Shown here piece by piece: positions 52,291-61,665 of a stretch of DNA of 64,000 nt. Position numbers and translations under genes: made by a program. The number at the start of each line of letters is the position of its first letter. Position 1 is the first letter of the stretch. The stretch comes from JAFGBN01 sp964394145 (GTDB lineage: Bacteria > Chloroflexota > Dehalococcoidia > GIF9 > AB-539-J10): assembly GCA_964394145.1 (NCBI GenBank), contig CAYMVL010000025.1, forward strand, positions 124,001-188,000. The letters run 5' to 3'. The notes beneath the pieces were generated by a model, which saw nothing but the letters and a program-made list of their open reading frames with translations, was not told the DNA's origin and searched no databases.

Positions 52291-54705
52291 TCAAGCCCTT
52301 AGAGTAGCACCCAGTTGCTGACCCAGTTTCTCCAGAATCTCATGCTGAGTCTGGTTCACTTCCTCATCCGTCAGAGTACGGCTGGGCGATTGATATACCA
52401 CCCTCATAGCAAATGATTTCCTACCAGCAGCTATCTGGTTACCGCGATAAAGATCAAACAGTGTAATGCCTGTTACTAAGGGGAAACTATCGATTATATC
52501 CTGCAATTGTTGATAAGTCACCTGCTCATCTACCACCAAAGCCATGTCTCTAGTTACACTGGGGAAGCGAATCACAGGCCGGTATTTTCTCACCCCGGTA
52601 AATCTGGCTAACAGTCTCTCTATATCAATTTCAATAAGATAGGCGGGCGCAAGAATTTCAAAGCTCTGAGTTACCCTCGGATGAAGCTCCCCAACTACAC
52701 CAACTTTGTCATTGTCAATCATTATGTCAGCGCTCCTTCCAGGAGCTAAACCTTCATCATCGCTGGGAGCGAACTCTACATCTAAACTCAAGGAGTCTAA
52801 TAGACCCTCCACAGTGCCTTTGGCATCAAAGAACTCAAGTAACTCCTTATCACTAAGCCAGGACAACCCTGTCCTCAAGCCGCTAAGTCCAGCACAAAGC
52901 ATTTCTTTTTCCTGAGGCAGTTCTTTTCCCTGCGGCAGAAACACTTTGCCAATTTCAAATAGCCTTATCCCAGCTTGTTCATATTTCTCGTTATGGGACA
53001 AAGTAGCCAACAGACTGGCCCGTAAAGAGGTGCGCAGATATTCCTGCTCCCTCGTCATAGGATTAACTACTTTTAAAGCTGAAATCTCGGATTGAGGTTC
53101 TTGGGAAAGCTTCCGTAGCTGCTCGAGACCGGTCAAAGAATAGGTCAATATTTCCTGGAAACCACAGCCGGTCAGAAAACCGGACAGTCTTTGTTTCAAA
53201 TCGCTTCGCTGTACTCGCAATGAAAACGCTGATTCCTGTGCCGGTAACGGAGCGCTAAGCCCGATCAGGGGAATCTTGTCATAACCAATAATGCGAACTA
53301 CTTCCTCCACCAGATCAGCAGCAGACTTAATGTCGCTACGCCAGTAGGGAGTACGCACTGAGATTTGCGAAGATGAAAGCTCCTGAATATCGAAACCGAG
53401 AAGCCTTAGCACTTCGGTAATCTGGGAGCATTCTACTTCCATGCCTGAGAGTCGCTTTACCTGCTCGGCAGAGAGTAGAATCCTTGCTGGCCCCGATTTC
53501 CCGGGGTAAACATCAATTACGCCCTTGGCAGCTTCACCGCCAGCCAATTCCAGCAGCAACTGAGTAGCTCGCTTCAGAGGCGAGAGTGGTAATTCTGGAT
53601 TTAACCCCTTATCAAAACGGATTGAAGCTTCGCTCTGAAGCTGAAGGGCAGCGCATCCCCGGCGAATAATAGCTTGGTTAAAATTAGCTGACTCCAGGAG
53701 AATAACAGTACTTTCATCCGTAACTTCGGTGTCTAACCCTCCCATAATACCGCCAACAGCAATAGCCTTTGCTTTGTCAGCAATTACTAAGACATCTGAA
53801 TTCAGAGTACGCTTCACTCCGTCCAGACTGGTTATTACCTCACCATCTAGAGCCCGACGAATAACAACTTGTCCACCGCTGAGCTTATCATAATCAAAGG
53901 CATGCAGAGGTTGACCATATTCGAGCATCACATAGTTGGTAACATCAACAATATTGTTAATAGGACGCATACCATAGTCACTCAGGCGTCGTTGCAGCCA
54001 GATTGGTGAGGATGCTATCTTCACCCCTCTAATTAGGCTAGCACAGTATCTGGGACACAAGCGTGGCTCAACAATGTCGACAGAGACAAGAGAGTCAACC
54101 GACTCCTCTGCCTCTTCATAACGTATTCCAGGCAAGCTAAGCGGTTGGCCAGTGAGAGCGGAGATTTCTCTAGCTATGCCGACTACAGACAGGCAATCAG
54201 GGCGATTTGGAGTTATATCGAAATCAAGAATTACGTCGCCCAAATAATCGTTAAGAGGCATACCTTTTGGAGCCTCGAAAGGCAAGACCATTATACCTTC
54301 GTGCTTATCAGAAATAGCCAGTTCCTTCTCAGAACAAACCATACCCTCAGAAAGAATGCCGCGGATTTTGGCCGACTTTAACACAACAGTGTTCCCAGTG
54401 TGCCCATCTATAAGTCGGGTGCCTACCGGAGCAAAAGGCACCTTTTGACTCAGGCTGATGTTAGGAGCACCGCAAACCACGGTGACTTGTTGAGTACCAA
54501 TATCGACAGTTGCCAGCGTTAAACGGTCGGCATTAGGATGGGGATTTAAGCCTACTACTTCACCTATTACCACATTGTCCCATGTGCCCCCCACAACCCT
54601 TACGCCTTTGACCTCGATACCAGCCATGGTTAGCCTCTCGGCTAGCTCTTTAGGTGAGAGCGCTATACTGACGTACTCTTTGAGCCACTTAAGTGAGGCT
54701 TTCAT
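52291..54705 (-). CDS. pheT: Phenylalanine--tRNA ligase subunit beta
   Basis: The 804-residue beta chain has the N-terminal tRNA-binding OB fold (VVIGEVVGLNPHPNADRLTLATVD, 46-69), the B3/B4 editing module, B5 domains, the catalytic-like core and the C-terminal ferredoxin-fold anticodon-binding domain (RFPSVTRDMALVVDEQVTYQQL onwards). It completes the alpha2-beta2 enzyme with pheS, 17 bases upstream. Last gene of the thrS operon. Confidence 0.97.
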   Translation of the reverse strand: MKASLKWLKEYVSIALSPKELAERLTMAGIEVKGVRVVGGTWDNVVIGEVVGLNPHPNADRLTLATVDIGTQQVTVVCGAPNISLSQKVPFAPVGTRLIDGHTGNTVVLKSAKIRGILSEGMVCSEKELAISDKHEGIMVLPFEAPKGMPLNDYLGDVILDFDITPNRPDCLSVVGIAREISALTGQPLSLPGIRYEEAEESVDSLVSVDIVEPRLCPRYCASLIRGVKIASSPIWLQRRLSDYGMRPINNIVDVTNYVMLEYGQPLHAFDYDKLSGGQVVIRRALDGEVITSLDGVKRTLNSDVLVIADKAKAIAVGGIMGGLDTEVTDESTVILLESANFNQAIIRRGCAALQLQSEASIRFDKGLNPELPLSPLKRATQLLLELAGGEAAKGVIDVYPGKSGPARILLSAEQVKRLSGMEVECSQITEVLRLLGFDIQELSSSQISVRTPYWRSDIKSAADLVEEVVRIIGYDKIPLIGLSAPLPAQESAFSLRVQRSDLKQRLSGFLTGCGFQEILTYSLTGLEQLRKLSQEPQSEISALKVVNPMTREQEYLRTSLRASLLATLSHNEKYEQAGIRLFEIGKVFLPQGKELPQEKEMLCAGLSGLRTGLSWLSDKELLEFFDAKGTVEGLLDSLSLDVEFAPSDDEGLAPGRSADIMIDNDKVGVVGELHPRVTQSFEILAPAYLIEIDIERLLARFTGVRKYRPVIRFPSVTRDMALVVDEQVTYQQLQDIIDSFPLVTGITLFDLYRGNQIAAGRKSFAMRVVYQSPSRTLTDEEVNQTQHEILEKLGQQLGATLRA

Positions 54706-54722
54706 CTTGGGCTTCTAAGAAC

Positions 54723-55757
54723 CTAGAATTGGTTTAAGAACCTCAGGTCATTGCTATAGAATAGCCGAATATCATCAATGCCGTAGCGAAGCATGGGAAT
54801 TCGTTCCACTCCCAGACCAAAAGCAAAACCACTATAGATTTCAGGGTCAATATTCACTCTCTTGAGGACATCAGCATGAACCATGCCAGCTCCTAGTATT
54901 TCAAGCCAGCCAGTGTAGGCGCACAGCCGGCAGCCAGCGCCGTGACAAGCCAGACATTGGATCGCTACCTCCACCCCCGGCTCTACAAACGGGAAATAAT
55001 CACAGCGAAAGCGTACCTTAGTTTCCTCACCGAACAGATAATGGCAAAACTGAAACAAGGTGCTCTTCAAATTAGCCATAGTGACGTTCACATCCACAAC
55101 TAAGCCCTCGACCTGATAGAACATAGACTCATGCGTGGCATCGGTTGCTTCATATCTGTAAGTCCGTCCAGGTACTATTACTCTTATTGGTGGACGACTC
55201 TGTTCCATAATCCTGATCTGCATAGGCGAAGTATGAGTACGTAACAGCCTGGCCTTCTCACCCGACTCCGAGTCTATCCACAGGGTTGCAAACATATCCC
55301 GTGCGGGATGATGTTGGGGGATATTCAAGGCTTCAAAATTGTAGTAATCCCACTCCACATCGGGTCCTTCGACAACTTGAAAACCCATGTTCTTGAAAAC
55401 GTCGCATATCTCCCCCAATGCCCGAGTGATAGGATGGAGTCTCCCGATGGGAACAGGGCGACCAGGTAGTGTGACATCCAGTTTCTCACGGTCAAGTAGA
55501 GAAACTACGCTCGCTTCCTGCAGCGCCCTTCGCTTTTCGGCAAAAACAAGATCAAGGGATTTCTTAATCTCGTTTGCTCTGGCACCTACGCCTTTCCGTT
55601 CGTCCAGCGATAGCTTGCCCAGGGAGTGCAGAATCCGAGCTAAGTTCCCTTTCTTGCCCAGATTGCGAACACGCCAGGACTCGAGATCCGCAAAATTGTC
55701 CGCTTTGTCCAGCTCATTAAGAGCCTTTAGCTGGAGTTCTTCGAGCTGTTCTAGCAT
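54723..55757 (-). CDS. pheS: Phenylalanine--tRNA ligase subunit alpha
   Basis: The 344-residue alpha chain carries the catalytic site. An N-terminal coiled coil (1-90) is followed by HPITRALGEICDVFKNMGFQ, motif 2 (YRYEATDATHESMFYQVEGLVVD) and motif 3 (FAFGLGVERIPMLRYGIDDIR). A cysteine-rich insert CLACHGAGCRLC in the catalytic part is unusual and could bind a metal. The start overlaps the rplT stop by 1 base. Confidence 0.97.
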   Translation of the reverse strand: MLEQLEELQLKALNELDKADNFADLESWRVRNLGKKGNLARILHSLGKLSLDERKGVGARANEIKKSLDLVFAEKRRALQEASVVSLLDREKLDVTLPGRPVPIGRLHPITRALGEICDVFKNMGFQVVEGPDVEWDYYNFEALNIPQHHPARDMFATLWIDSESGEKARLLRTHTSPMQIRIMEQSRPPIRVIVPGRTYRYEATDATHESMFYQVEGLVVDVNVTMANLKSTLFQFCHYLFGEETKVRFRCDYFPFVEPGVEVAIQCLACHGAGCRLCAYTGWLEILGAGMVHADVLKRVNIDPEIYSGFAFGLGVERIPMLRYGIDDIRLFYSNDLRFLNQF

Positions 55758-56110
55758 TAACTGCCAATTTTCGCAAGCGTTGTTAATTTGGCAAAGCCCT
55801 CGGGATCCTTAATAGCCATCTCAGCCAGCATCTTACGATTTATCGACATATTTGATTTCTTTAAGCCGACCATAAGCTGACTATAACTGATTCCCTCAGC
55901 CCGAGCGGCCGCATTGATGCGTGCAATCCATAGCCGCCTGAAATCGCTCTTCCGCTCACGACGGTGACCGTAAGAATAATCCAGAGCATGAAGCATCGAT
56001 TCATGAGCATCACGATATAGGGAATGCCTCGAAGCTCTATGGCCTTTGGTTAGCTGCAGTACTTTCTTATGACGTCTATGTGTGACTTTCCCACTTCTAG
56101 CTCGTGGCAA
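55757..56110 (-). CDS. rplT: 50S ribosomal protein L20
   Basis: The 117-residue protein has the L20 basic N-terminal extension (RSGKVTHRRHKKVLQLTKGHRASRHSLYR) and the FRRLWIARINAAAR block (58-72). L20 binds 23S rRNA early in assembly and in several bacteria controls its own operon; here the 107-base gap after rpmI is the only place for such a site. It abuts pheS. Confidence 0.97.
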   Translation of the reverse strand: MPRARSGKVTHRRHKKVLQLTKGHRASRHSLYRDAHESMLHALDYSYGHRRERKSDFRRLWIARINAAARAEGISYSQLMVGLKKSNMSINRKMLAEMAIKDPEGFAKLTTLAKIGS

Positions 56111-56217
56111 TACTGTCCCTCCTTAACCTTAGTTCTCAGATGTAATCTCCTTAGGCTTCACAATACGGCATCATTATGAACGAGATTCCAAAGGGTATCC
56201 ATTCCAAGACTCCTGTG

Positions 56218-56415
56218 CTATGCGTATGGCAGAAGCCTCTTTATGCGCTTCCTGTCTGAGGGAGATACCGGAATCATCTCATCATAAAGACGCTTGCTTC
56301 TAGGGGCCTTGCGGCGTCTCAAATGACTTTTGCCACATTTTGTACGTGTCAGCTTGCCACTGCCAGTCACATGGAAGCGGCTTGCTGCCCCTTTATGAGT
56401 CTTGAGTTTCGGCAT
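56218..56415 (-). CDS. rpmI: 50S ribosomal protein L35
   Basis: The 65-residue protein has the L35 pattern: MPKLKTHKGAASRFHVTGSGKL and the RRRKAPRSKRLYDE block, basic throughout. The ATG is 23 bases inside the infC end, preceded by AAGGAGA, so it is translated from the infC message. Confidence 0.97.
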   Translation of the reverse strand: MPKLKTHKGAASRFHVTGSGKLTRTKCGKSHLRRRKAPRSKRLYDEMIPVSPSDRKRIKRLLPYA

Positions 56416-56950
56416 TTTTTTTCGTCTCCTTGACCCCCTTAGTAGGTAGGGGAGATAGAGTTAAAGCTATATTCCTTGCATCTCTAGCAGGGTGGTCGCT
56501 TACCACAGCTACTTCCTTCAAAGCGTCGCTGACTCTTCTTAACACCCGCCAACCGGACTCAGGGTAAATGACCTCACGCCCTCTAAATCTGACTACCAGC
56601 CTTATCTTGCTACCTTCCTCCAATAGTTTTCTCACTGTTCTAATCTTTGCCTGCAAATCATGCTCTTCAATTTTCGGCCTTAGACGGACCTCCTTGAGTA
56701 ACCCGACCTTCAGGCTCTTCTTCTGCTTCCGTTCCTTCTTCGTTTGCTCATATTTATATCTGCCATAATCAAGAAGGCGACATACAGGTGGTACTGTCGT
56801 CGGCGATACCGCTACCAAATCAAAACCGTGCTCCTGGGCAATCTGTAACGCTCGCAAAAGAGGTACAACACCCAACTGTTCCCCATTTTCCCCTATAAGC
56901 CGTACCTCCCTAGCTCTAATTTGCCTGTTAATCGGTAATTCTTTGACTAT
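56393..56950 (-). CDS. infC: Translation initiation factor IF-3, probable AUA start
   Basis: IF-3 keeps the 30S subunit free and checks the start codon. From ATA at 56950 the frame gives 185 residues: (M)VKELPINRQIRAREVRLIG aligns residue for residue with the start of B. subtilis IF-3 (MSKDFIINEQIRAREVRLI). A stop (TAG) lies 3 codons upstream and there is no ATG, GTG or TTG before residue 26, so a normal start would remove the N-terminal domain's first strand. AGGGAG stands 9 bases before the ATA. The remaining blocks (PPVCRLLDYGRYKYEQTKKE; RLRPKIEEHDLQAKI) are standard. Confidence 0.93.
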   Translation of the reverse strand: MVKELPINRQIRAREVRLIGENGEQLGVVPLLRALQIAQEHGFDLVAVSPTTVPPVCRLLDYGRYKYEQTKKERKQKKSLKVGLLKEVRLRPKIEEHDLQAKIRTVRKLLEEGSKIRLVVRFRGREVIYPESGWRVLRRVSDALKEVAVVSDHPARDARNIALTLSPLPTKGVKETKKNAETQDS

Positions 56951-56973
56951 GCTCCCCTACTCCCTGAAGCAGT

Positions 56974-58695
56974 TTAAGACTTCGCCTCGACAGCTGATTT
57001 TATTCTATTACTGACCTGTAACAGCGATTCTAAACCCAAGTCCTCCCCGCTCCTCAACCGAACCGATATCTTCGATGAAGCCAATTCTCTATCACCGACA
57101 ACAAGTATATACGGAACCTTGTCCAATTGAGCCTCTCTGATCTTCAAATTCATTCTCTCAGAACGGTCATCCACCTTCAGTCGGATGTCTTCTTTCTTAA
57201 GCTCATTCCCTACCGTATAAGAATAGTTCACGTGACGATCCGCTATAGGAATCAATACTGCTTGAACCGGTGCTAGCCAAGCAGGGAAAGCGCCACCGTA
57301 ATGTTCTGTGAGGCAAGCCATAAAACGCTCCATACTACCCAGGACTGTGCGGTGTATCATTATCGCATTATGCTCCAAACCATCCTCGCCAATATAGCAG
57401 ACATTGAAGCGTAAGGGCAAGTTGAAGTCAACTTGGACGGTAGGTCCTTGCCAGCTGTGCCCAATAGCATCTTCGAGCTTAATATCAATCTTAGGTCCGT
57501 AAAAAACTCCTTCCCCAGGGTCTATCTCGTAAGGCAGTTCTAGCTTCTGTAAGACGCGCTTAAGGGATTCCGTAGCTTCCTCCCACATTTGGAGAGTGCC
57601 AGCATATTTTTCCGGGCGTGTAGACAACAGCAACTCATAACTGGTAAACCCGAAACTCGTCATCATGAATTGCGCCAGTCTTAGGACTCCTGCAACCTCC
57701 TCCTCAATCTGGTCAGGGCGACAAAAGATGTGAGCGTCGTCCTGAGTGAATCCCCTCACCCTGGCCAGTCCATATAACACGCCAGCTCGTTCATAGCGGT
57801 ATACTGTACCTAATTCAGCATATCTCAAAGGCAAATTGCGGTAGCTCCGCAATTGACTCTTATAAATCAATATATGCCCCAAGCAGTTCATCGGCCTCAC
57901 TATATACTGCTGGCCCTCGACTTCCATTGGCGAGTATAGATAATCGCGATAGAAATCCCAGTGTCCGCTGATTTTCCATAAATCCAGCTTGGCAATATGA
58001 GGCGTATAGACGATGTCATAGCCTCGCTTAATGTGCTCCGCCTTCCAAAAATCCTCGATAATCTGTCTCACCATAGCACCTTTAGGATGCCAGCAAATCA
58101 AGCCAGGACCAATCTCCTCATGAATGCTGAAAAGGTCAAGCTCCCTGCCAAGCTTCCTGTGATCACGTTTGGCAGCTTCAGCCTGGCGAGATAGATAATC
58201 CTCAAGGTCCGCCTCAGTCTCAAAAGCCACACCATAAATTCTCTGCAGCATAGGGCGTTTTTCATCACCCCGCCAATATGCTCCAGCTACATGAGTTAGC
58301 TTGAATGCCTTTAATTCGCCAGTAGAAGCTATGTGAGGCCCACGACACAAATCCGTGAACGAGCCTTGCTTGTAGACGGTTACTGTGGTATCAGGCAGAT
58401 CATCAATCAGTTCAAGCTTGTAAGGCTGAGCGGCAAAGAGGTGGCGTGCTTCTTCTTTGCTCACCTCTTCTCTGGTGAATGGCATATTGGCATCGATAAT
58501 TTCTATCATTTTGTTTTCAATTATAGGCAAATCCTCTGACGTCAGTGATCTGGGCAGGTCAAAGTCATAGTAGAAGCCATTCTCGATAGCTGGACCTATA
58601 GCGAATTTAGCTCCGGGGAAAATGTATTGTACTGCTTCCGCTAATATATGGGCAGCAGAGTGACGCATCACATCCAGTTTCGTTTCTTTAGCCAT
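56974..58695 (-). CDS. thrS: Threonine--tRNA ligase without TGS domain
   Basis: The 573-residue class II synthetase begins directly at the N2 editing domain (RHSAAHILAEAVQ with H12/H16; CRGPHIAST), so the N-terminal TGS domain of the E. coli enzyme is absent. The catalytic zinc ligands lie in RPMNCLGHILIYKS, motif 2 in RYAELGTVYRYERAG and motif 3 in GSMERFMACLTEHYGG; the anticodon-binding domain ends the protein. The short form is known in several deep lineages. First gene of the infC-rpmI-rplT-pheS-pheT operon, as in E. coli. Confidence 0.96.
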   Translation of the reverse strand: MAKETKLDVMRHSAAHILAEAVQYIFPGAKFAIGPAIENGFYYDFDLPRSLTSEDLPIIENKMIEIIDANMPFTREEVSKEEARHLFAAQPYKLELIDDLPDTTVTVYKQGSFTDLCRGPHIASTGELKAFKLTHVAGAYWRGDEKRPMLQRIYGVAFETEADLEDYLSRQAEAAKRDHRKLGRELDLFSIHEEIGPGLICWHPKGAMVRQIIEDFWKAEHIKRGYDIVYTPHIAKLDLWKISGHWDFYRDYLYSPMEVEGQQYIVRPMNCLGHILIYKSQLRSYRNLPLRYAELGTVYRYERAGVLYGLARVRGFTQDDAHIFCRPDQIEEEVAGVLRLAQFMMTSFGFTSYELLLSTRPEKYAGTLQMWEEATESLKRVLQKLELPYEIDPGEGVFYGPKIDIKLEDAIGHSWQGPTVQVDFNLPLRFNVCYIGEDGLEHNAIMIHRTVLGSMERFMACLTEHYGGAFPAWLAPVQAVLIPIADRHVNYSYTVGNELKKEDIRLKVDDRSERMNLKIREAQLDKVPYILVVGDRELASSKISVRLRSGEDLGLESLLQVSNRIKSAVEAKS

Positions 58696-58785
58696 CGATT
58701 CTTAATTGACTCTCCGCTAGGTATTCCTTCGCGAATATATTCCATAATGTGGATAATTCAATACTGTGGCAATACCATTACCCGA

Positions 58786-58861
58786 TGGTGGGCGATACTG
58801 GATTTGAACCAGTGACCTCTGCGATGTCAACGCAGCGCTCTCACCACTGAGCTAACCGCCC
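58786..58861 (-). tRNA. tRNA-Val (anticodon GAC)
   Basis: On the minus strand: acceptor arm GGGCGGT/ATCGCCC, D-arm GCTCAGTGGTGAGAGC, anticodon stem CTGCG/CGCAG with loop TTGACAT (anticodon GAC), T-stem ACTGG/CCAGT with loop TTCAAAT, discriminator A, and an encoded CCA. All positions are standard. Confidence 0.96.
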
Positions 58862-59015
58862 CCGAAGCGATTCTAGCAAACATCTCCATGTGCGTCAAAC
58901 CTTTGGTAACTCTAATAGAATTGAAGAACACATCGTCGTCGGGCGGGTTAGAAACTAAACATTGGTTGATCAGCAAAAGAAATGTGACAGCCGCCTGCCA
59001 AACAACTATTTGTGC

Positions 59016-59255
59016 CTATTCTTTACCTCGTAGCCTGACGCTGCCAGTTATATCGACCCGAATAGGTTGGCCACACTTGGGACAAGATAATTCTATTGCA
59101 ACAGGTCTCTGCATCACTCTTTCCACAAGCGATGTTAGCACTGTATCCAAATTATCCAGCCTCTCATCCAACATATTGAGGCGCTTGGTGATTTGCTCTA
59201 CGTCCTGCCCCCAGTCGCCTTGTGCAGTTCTAACATTCTTATTCTGTGAAACCAA
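59016..59255 (-). CDS. Small coiled-coil / zinc-ribbon-like protein
   Basis: The 79-residue product has a heptad-like helix (QDVEQITKRLNMLDERLDNL, 18-37, and on to about 47) followed by one CPKCGQPIRVDITGS half-ribbon at the C-terminus. Only one CxxC is present, so a metal site would need a dimer. The TTG start at 59255 has GAAGG 8 bases upstream and lies just inside the stop region of the upstream gene, so the two are coupled. The family is not recognised. Confidence 0.6.
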   Translation of the reverse strand: MVSQNKNVRTAQGDWGQDVEQITKRLNMLDERLDNLDTVLTSLVERVMQRPVAIELSCPKCGQPIRVDITGSVRLRGKE

Positions 59256-59256
59256 C

Positions 59257-59577
59257 TTATAAACCCTTCTCCACGACGCCTAATGACTCTAGCTCGGCTC
59301 TATCTTGTTGTACCAGCTTATCTACCTGCTCAGCGACAGTCCGCTCCAAGTATTTGCGAAATGATTCACGCGCCGCGGGCGACGACCGCACTGCTTCCTT
59401 AACTTTCTGCCACTCATCGGCGATGATTTCGCTTATCTGCTCGGCACTTATAGGTTGTTTACCTTGCCACAGGTCTTCTATTCTATCCAGAACTCTAGCC
59501 GCCATAGCCCTCTTAATACGGTCAAACGAGAGTATTTCGCCTGCGGCATATGGTTGCCCTGCCTTTCTTTCTGTCAC
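59257..59577 (-). CDS. Hypothetical helical protein
   Basis: The 106-residue protein starts at a GTG (59577) with GGAGGAG upstream. It is predicted largely helical and charged: FDRIKRAMAARVLDRIEDLW (18-37), EQISEIIADEWQKVKEAV, RESFRKYLERTVAEQVDKLVQ. No membrane or catalytic motif is seen and I recognise no family. It is followed 1 base after its stop by the small coiled-coil gene, and the pair may form a complex. Confidence 0.6.
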   Translation of the reverse strand: MTERKAGQPYAAGEILSFDRIKRAMAARVLDRIEDLWQGKQPISAEQISEIIADEWQKVKEAVRSSPAARESFRKYLERTVAEQVDKLVQQDRAELESLGVVEKGL

Positions 59578-59800
59578 TTTATATCTCCTCCGTCAAGGCT
59601 TATTTACTACTACCATCATAAAATCTACTAGCAGGGTTTGTCAAGGCAGCACTCCCCGGCTCGTTCGCTTTGTAGATTGACACCATCAGCTGCCAAGCGC
59701 GATTACTGGCTGATTGAGGAGTGGCAATACTGCTTTTATTGCTTCTTACCATATGGTATTATAGGAGATGCTTGGAAGCGCTCCAACGTGGAGGTTTGCT

Positions 59801-60316
59801 ATGAATGAGCAAGAAGAAATAAAGATTAGACCCATCAAGCTGGAAGATCTTCACTCAATACTTTCCATCGACAGGGAAATAAGGGCGGTGGGGAAGGCCA
59901 TCACTTACTCTAATTTGACTGTTGAATATGTGTTATTTGCTGGCTGCGGAGCACCTCCCCAGCAAACCCCGGCTAGCTATGTACGTTCTATTTGCGCAGA
60001 TATAGCGCCACTGGCTAACTATAGCTTTGTGGCCGAAGTAAATGGCGAACTCTGTGGCTTCATTTTAGGCCAGGTGGCATGTCTGCGTGCGAGCGCCACC
60101 TGCTTAGGCACAATCCAAATGATAGGAGTCCACCCGGATTATCAGCGGCGGGGCATCGGCAGTAAACTTATGCAGGCGCTGGCGCATAAGTACCGCTCCG
60201 AAGGCATAAAGTCTATACGCATAGGAGTAGATTACCGGGATAAGAGCTTACTTGCTTTAGTGGAGCATGTTGGATTCAGTGTTGATCGGGTTATAGTCTA
60301 CTCTATGGTCCTGTAA
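59801..60316 (+). CDS. GNAT family N-acetyltransferase
   Basis: The 171-residue protein shows the GNAT fold: RPIKLEDLHSILSIDREI at the N-terminus, FVAEVNGELCGFILGQV, and the acetyl-CoA loop VHPDYQRRGIGSKLMQAL, then LALVEHVGFSVDRVIVYSM. The layout is like RimI, which acetylates the N-terminus of ribosomal protein S18, but a CGAPPQQ-containing insertion near residue 50 is not typical; the substrate is unknown. The start is the ATG at 59801 with GGAGG 6 bases upstream. Confidence 0.85.
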   Translation: MNEQEEIKIRPIKLEDLHSILSIDREIRAVGKAITYSNLTVEYVLFAGCGAPPQQTPASYVRSICADIAPLANYSFVAEVNGELCGFILGQVACLRASATCLGTIQMIGVHPDYQRRGIGSKLMQALAHKYRSEGIKSIRIGVDYRDKSLLALVEHVGFSVDRVIVYSMVL

Positions 60317-60599
60317 GCTATGGCTACGGCTCATCATTAATAGGTCCTTCAGTTCTACAAGCTTCCGTATTCTCGCTTTCTCGCTTAACCTAGCAACCAT
60401 TACCAACTGAATTCACCAGATCGGGTATACCACCCACGACAGCAATACGCGGTCGCCGCCATTCTTCTTTAGATGACTCTGGAGCGTTTGAGTTACGGTC
60501 TATAACTCTTGGCAGTTAGAGCAACAACCCTAGAGGAGCTAATAACACAGCCCATGGCACTTTGAGCTATGAGCGGGTGGGGCCATATTGCCACTGTTT

Positions 60600-61652
60600 T
60601 CAGACCACCTGGAAAACATGGACATCCGTAGCTTTGAAGGTCAAGAAGACTTTCATCCCTTGCCTGAGGCCCATATCCAAAAAGGAACGTCTGGTGATTG
60701 CAGCAACAAAAGTTACACCTACATCTACCGTAATCCTTACAATTATCCCGGCGTCAGAGACGTCTTTTATCTCTCCCTGAAAGGAGTTCCTGGCACTTGA
60801 CTCAATAGACTTCAGTGATACCAGAATATCTTCTGGCCTGATAGATGCATATACTTGCCCTTCCGTGTTGGCTGTGGATGTAACCTTCAGCCCATCAATG
60901 TCAACGTGAGCTACGCCATTGTCAATCATCGATTCTCCTCGGAAGAGATTCATCACTCCGAGGAACTCCGCAGCGAACTTTGAGTTCGGTCGTGTAAATA
61001 CCTCATGGGGCTCACCTATCTGCACAATCTCTCCGTGATTCATTATCGCCATTTTGCTACCCAGCAAGAATGCTTCATCAAAACTATGAGTTACATGAAG
61101 CATGGTGGTATGAGTGGAACGGTGAATTCTCCGCAGTTCCTCTCGAAGTTTTGTCCTTGTCTCACTGTCCAAAGCACTCAGCGGTTCATCAAGCAAGAGT
61201 AGTTCCGGCTTTATGATTAGAGCACGAGCTATGGCTATCCTCTGCTGTTCCCCTCCACTTAATGTTCCCGGGTAACGATGCAATAGATGAGGTACTCCCA
61301 GCAGGTTAGCCAGTTCATCCACCTTATGACAGATTTCCTTCTGATTCAGTCTTCGGGATTTAAGTCCGTATCTGATATTCTGTTCTACAGTTAAGTGAGG
61401 GAATAGCATGTAGTCCTGATAAACCATACCGATATTACGCCTCCTGGCAGGCCAGTTGGTAATATCGTGGTTATTCAAATATACTCTGCCCTTATCAGGA
61501 CGGTATATACCAGCTATCGTTTCCAGGAGGATAGTCTTACCCGCACCGGTTGGACCTAATATCATGAGATATTCGCCATCAGCGACCTCCAGTGATACAC
61601 CCTTCAAAAAAAATTCACCCAGGTTCTTTGATATATCTTCAATCCTAACCAT
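60600..61652 (-). CDS. Molybdate/tungstate ABC transporter ATP-binding protein
   Basis: The ATPase (350 aa) of an oxyanion importer. Walker A GPTGAGKT (about 36-43), signature LSGGEQQRIAIARAL, Walker B LLLLDEPLSALD and the switch His in LHVTHSFDEA are present; the C-terminal 120 residues (from about 230) form a TOBE/MOP-like regulatory domain. The start is put at the ATG at 61652, after the permease stop; an ATG at 61688 would overlap the permease. It is close to WtpC/ModC. Whether tungstate or molybdate is preferred cannot be told from sequence. Confidence 0.9.
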   Translation of the reverse strand: MVRIEDISKNLGEFFLKGVSLEVADGEYLMILGPTGAGKTILLETIAGIYRPDKGRVYLNNHDITNWPARRRNIGMVYQDYMLFPHLTVEQNIRYGLKSRRLNQKEICHKVDELANLLGVPHLLHRYPGTLSGGEQQRIAIARALIIKPELLLLDEPLSALDSETRTKLREELRRIHRSTHTTMLHVTHSFDEAFLLGSKMAIMNHGEIVQIGEPHEVFTRPNSKFAAEFLGVMNLFRGESMIDNGVAHVDIDGLKVTSTANTEGQVYASIRPEDILVSLKSIESSARNSFQGEIKDVSDAGIIVRITVDVGVTFVAAITRRSFLDMGLRQGMKVFLTFKATDVHVFQVV

Positions 61653-61665
61653 TTTTCTACTGTTT

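Noticed and set aside
60562..60780. Plus-strand frames over 60562-60800
   Set aside because: They lie antisense to the 3' end of the transporter ATPase gene.
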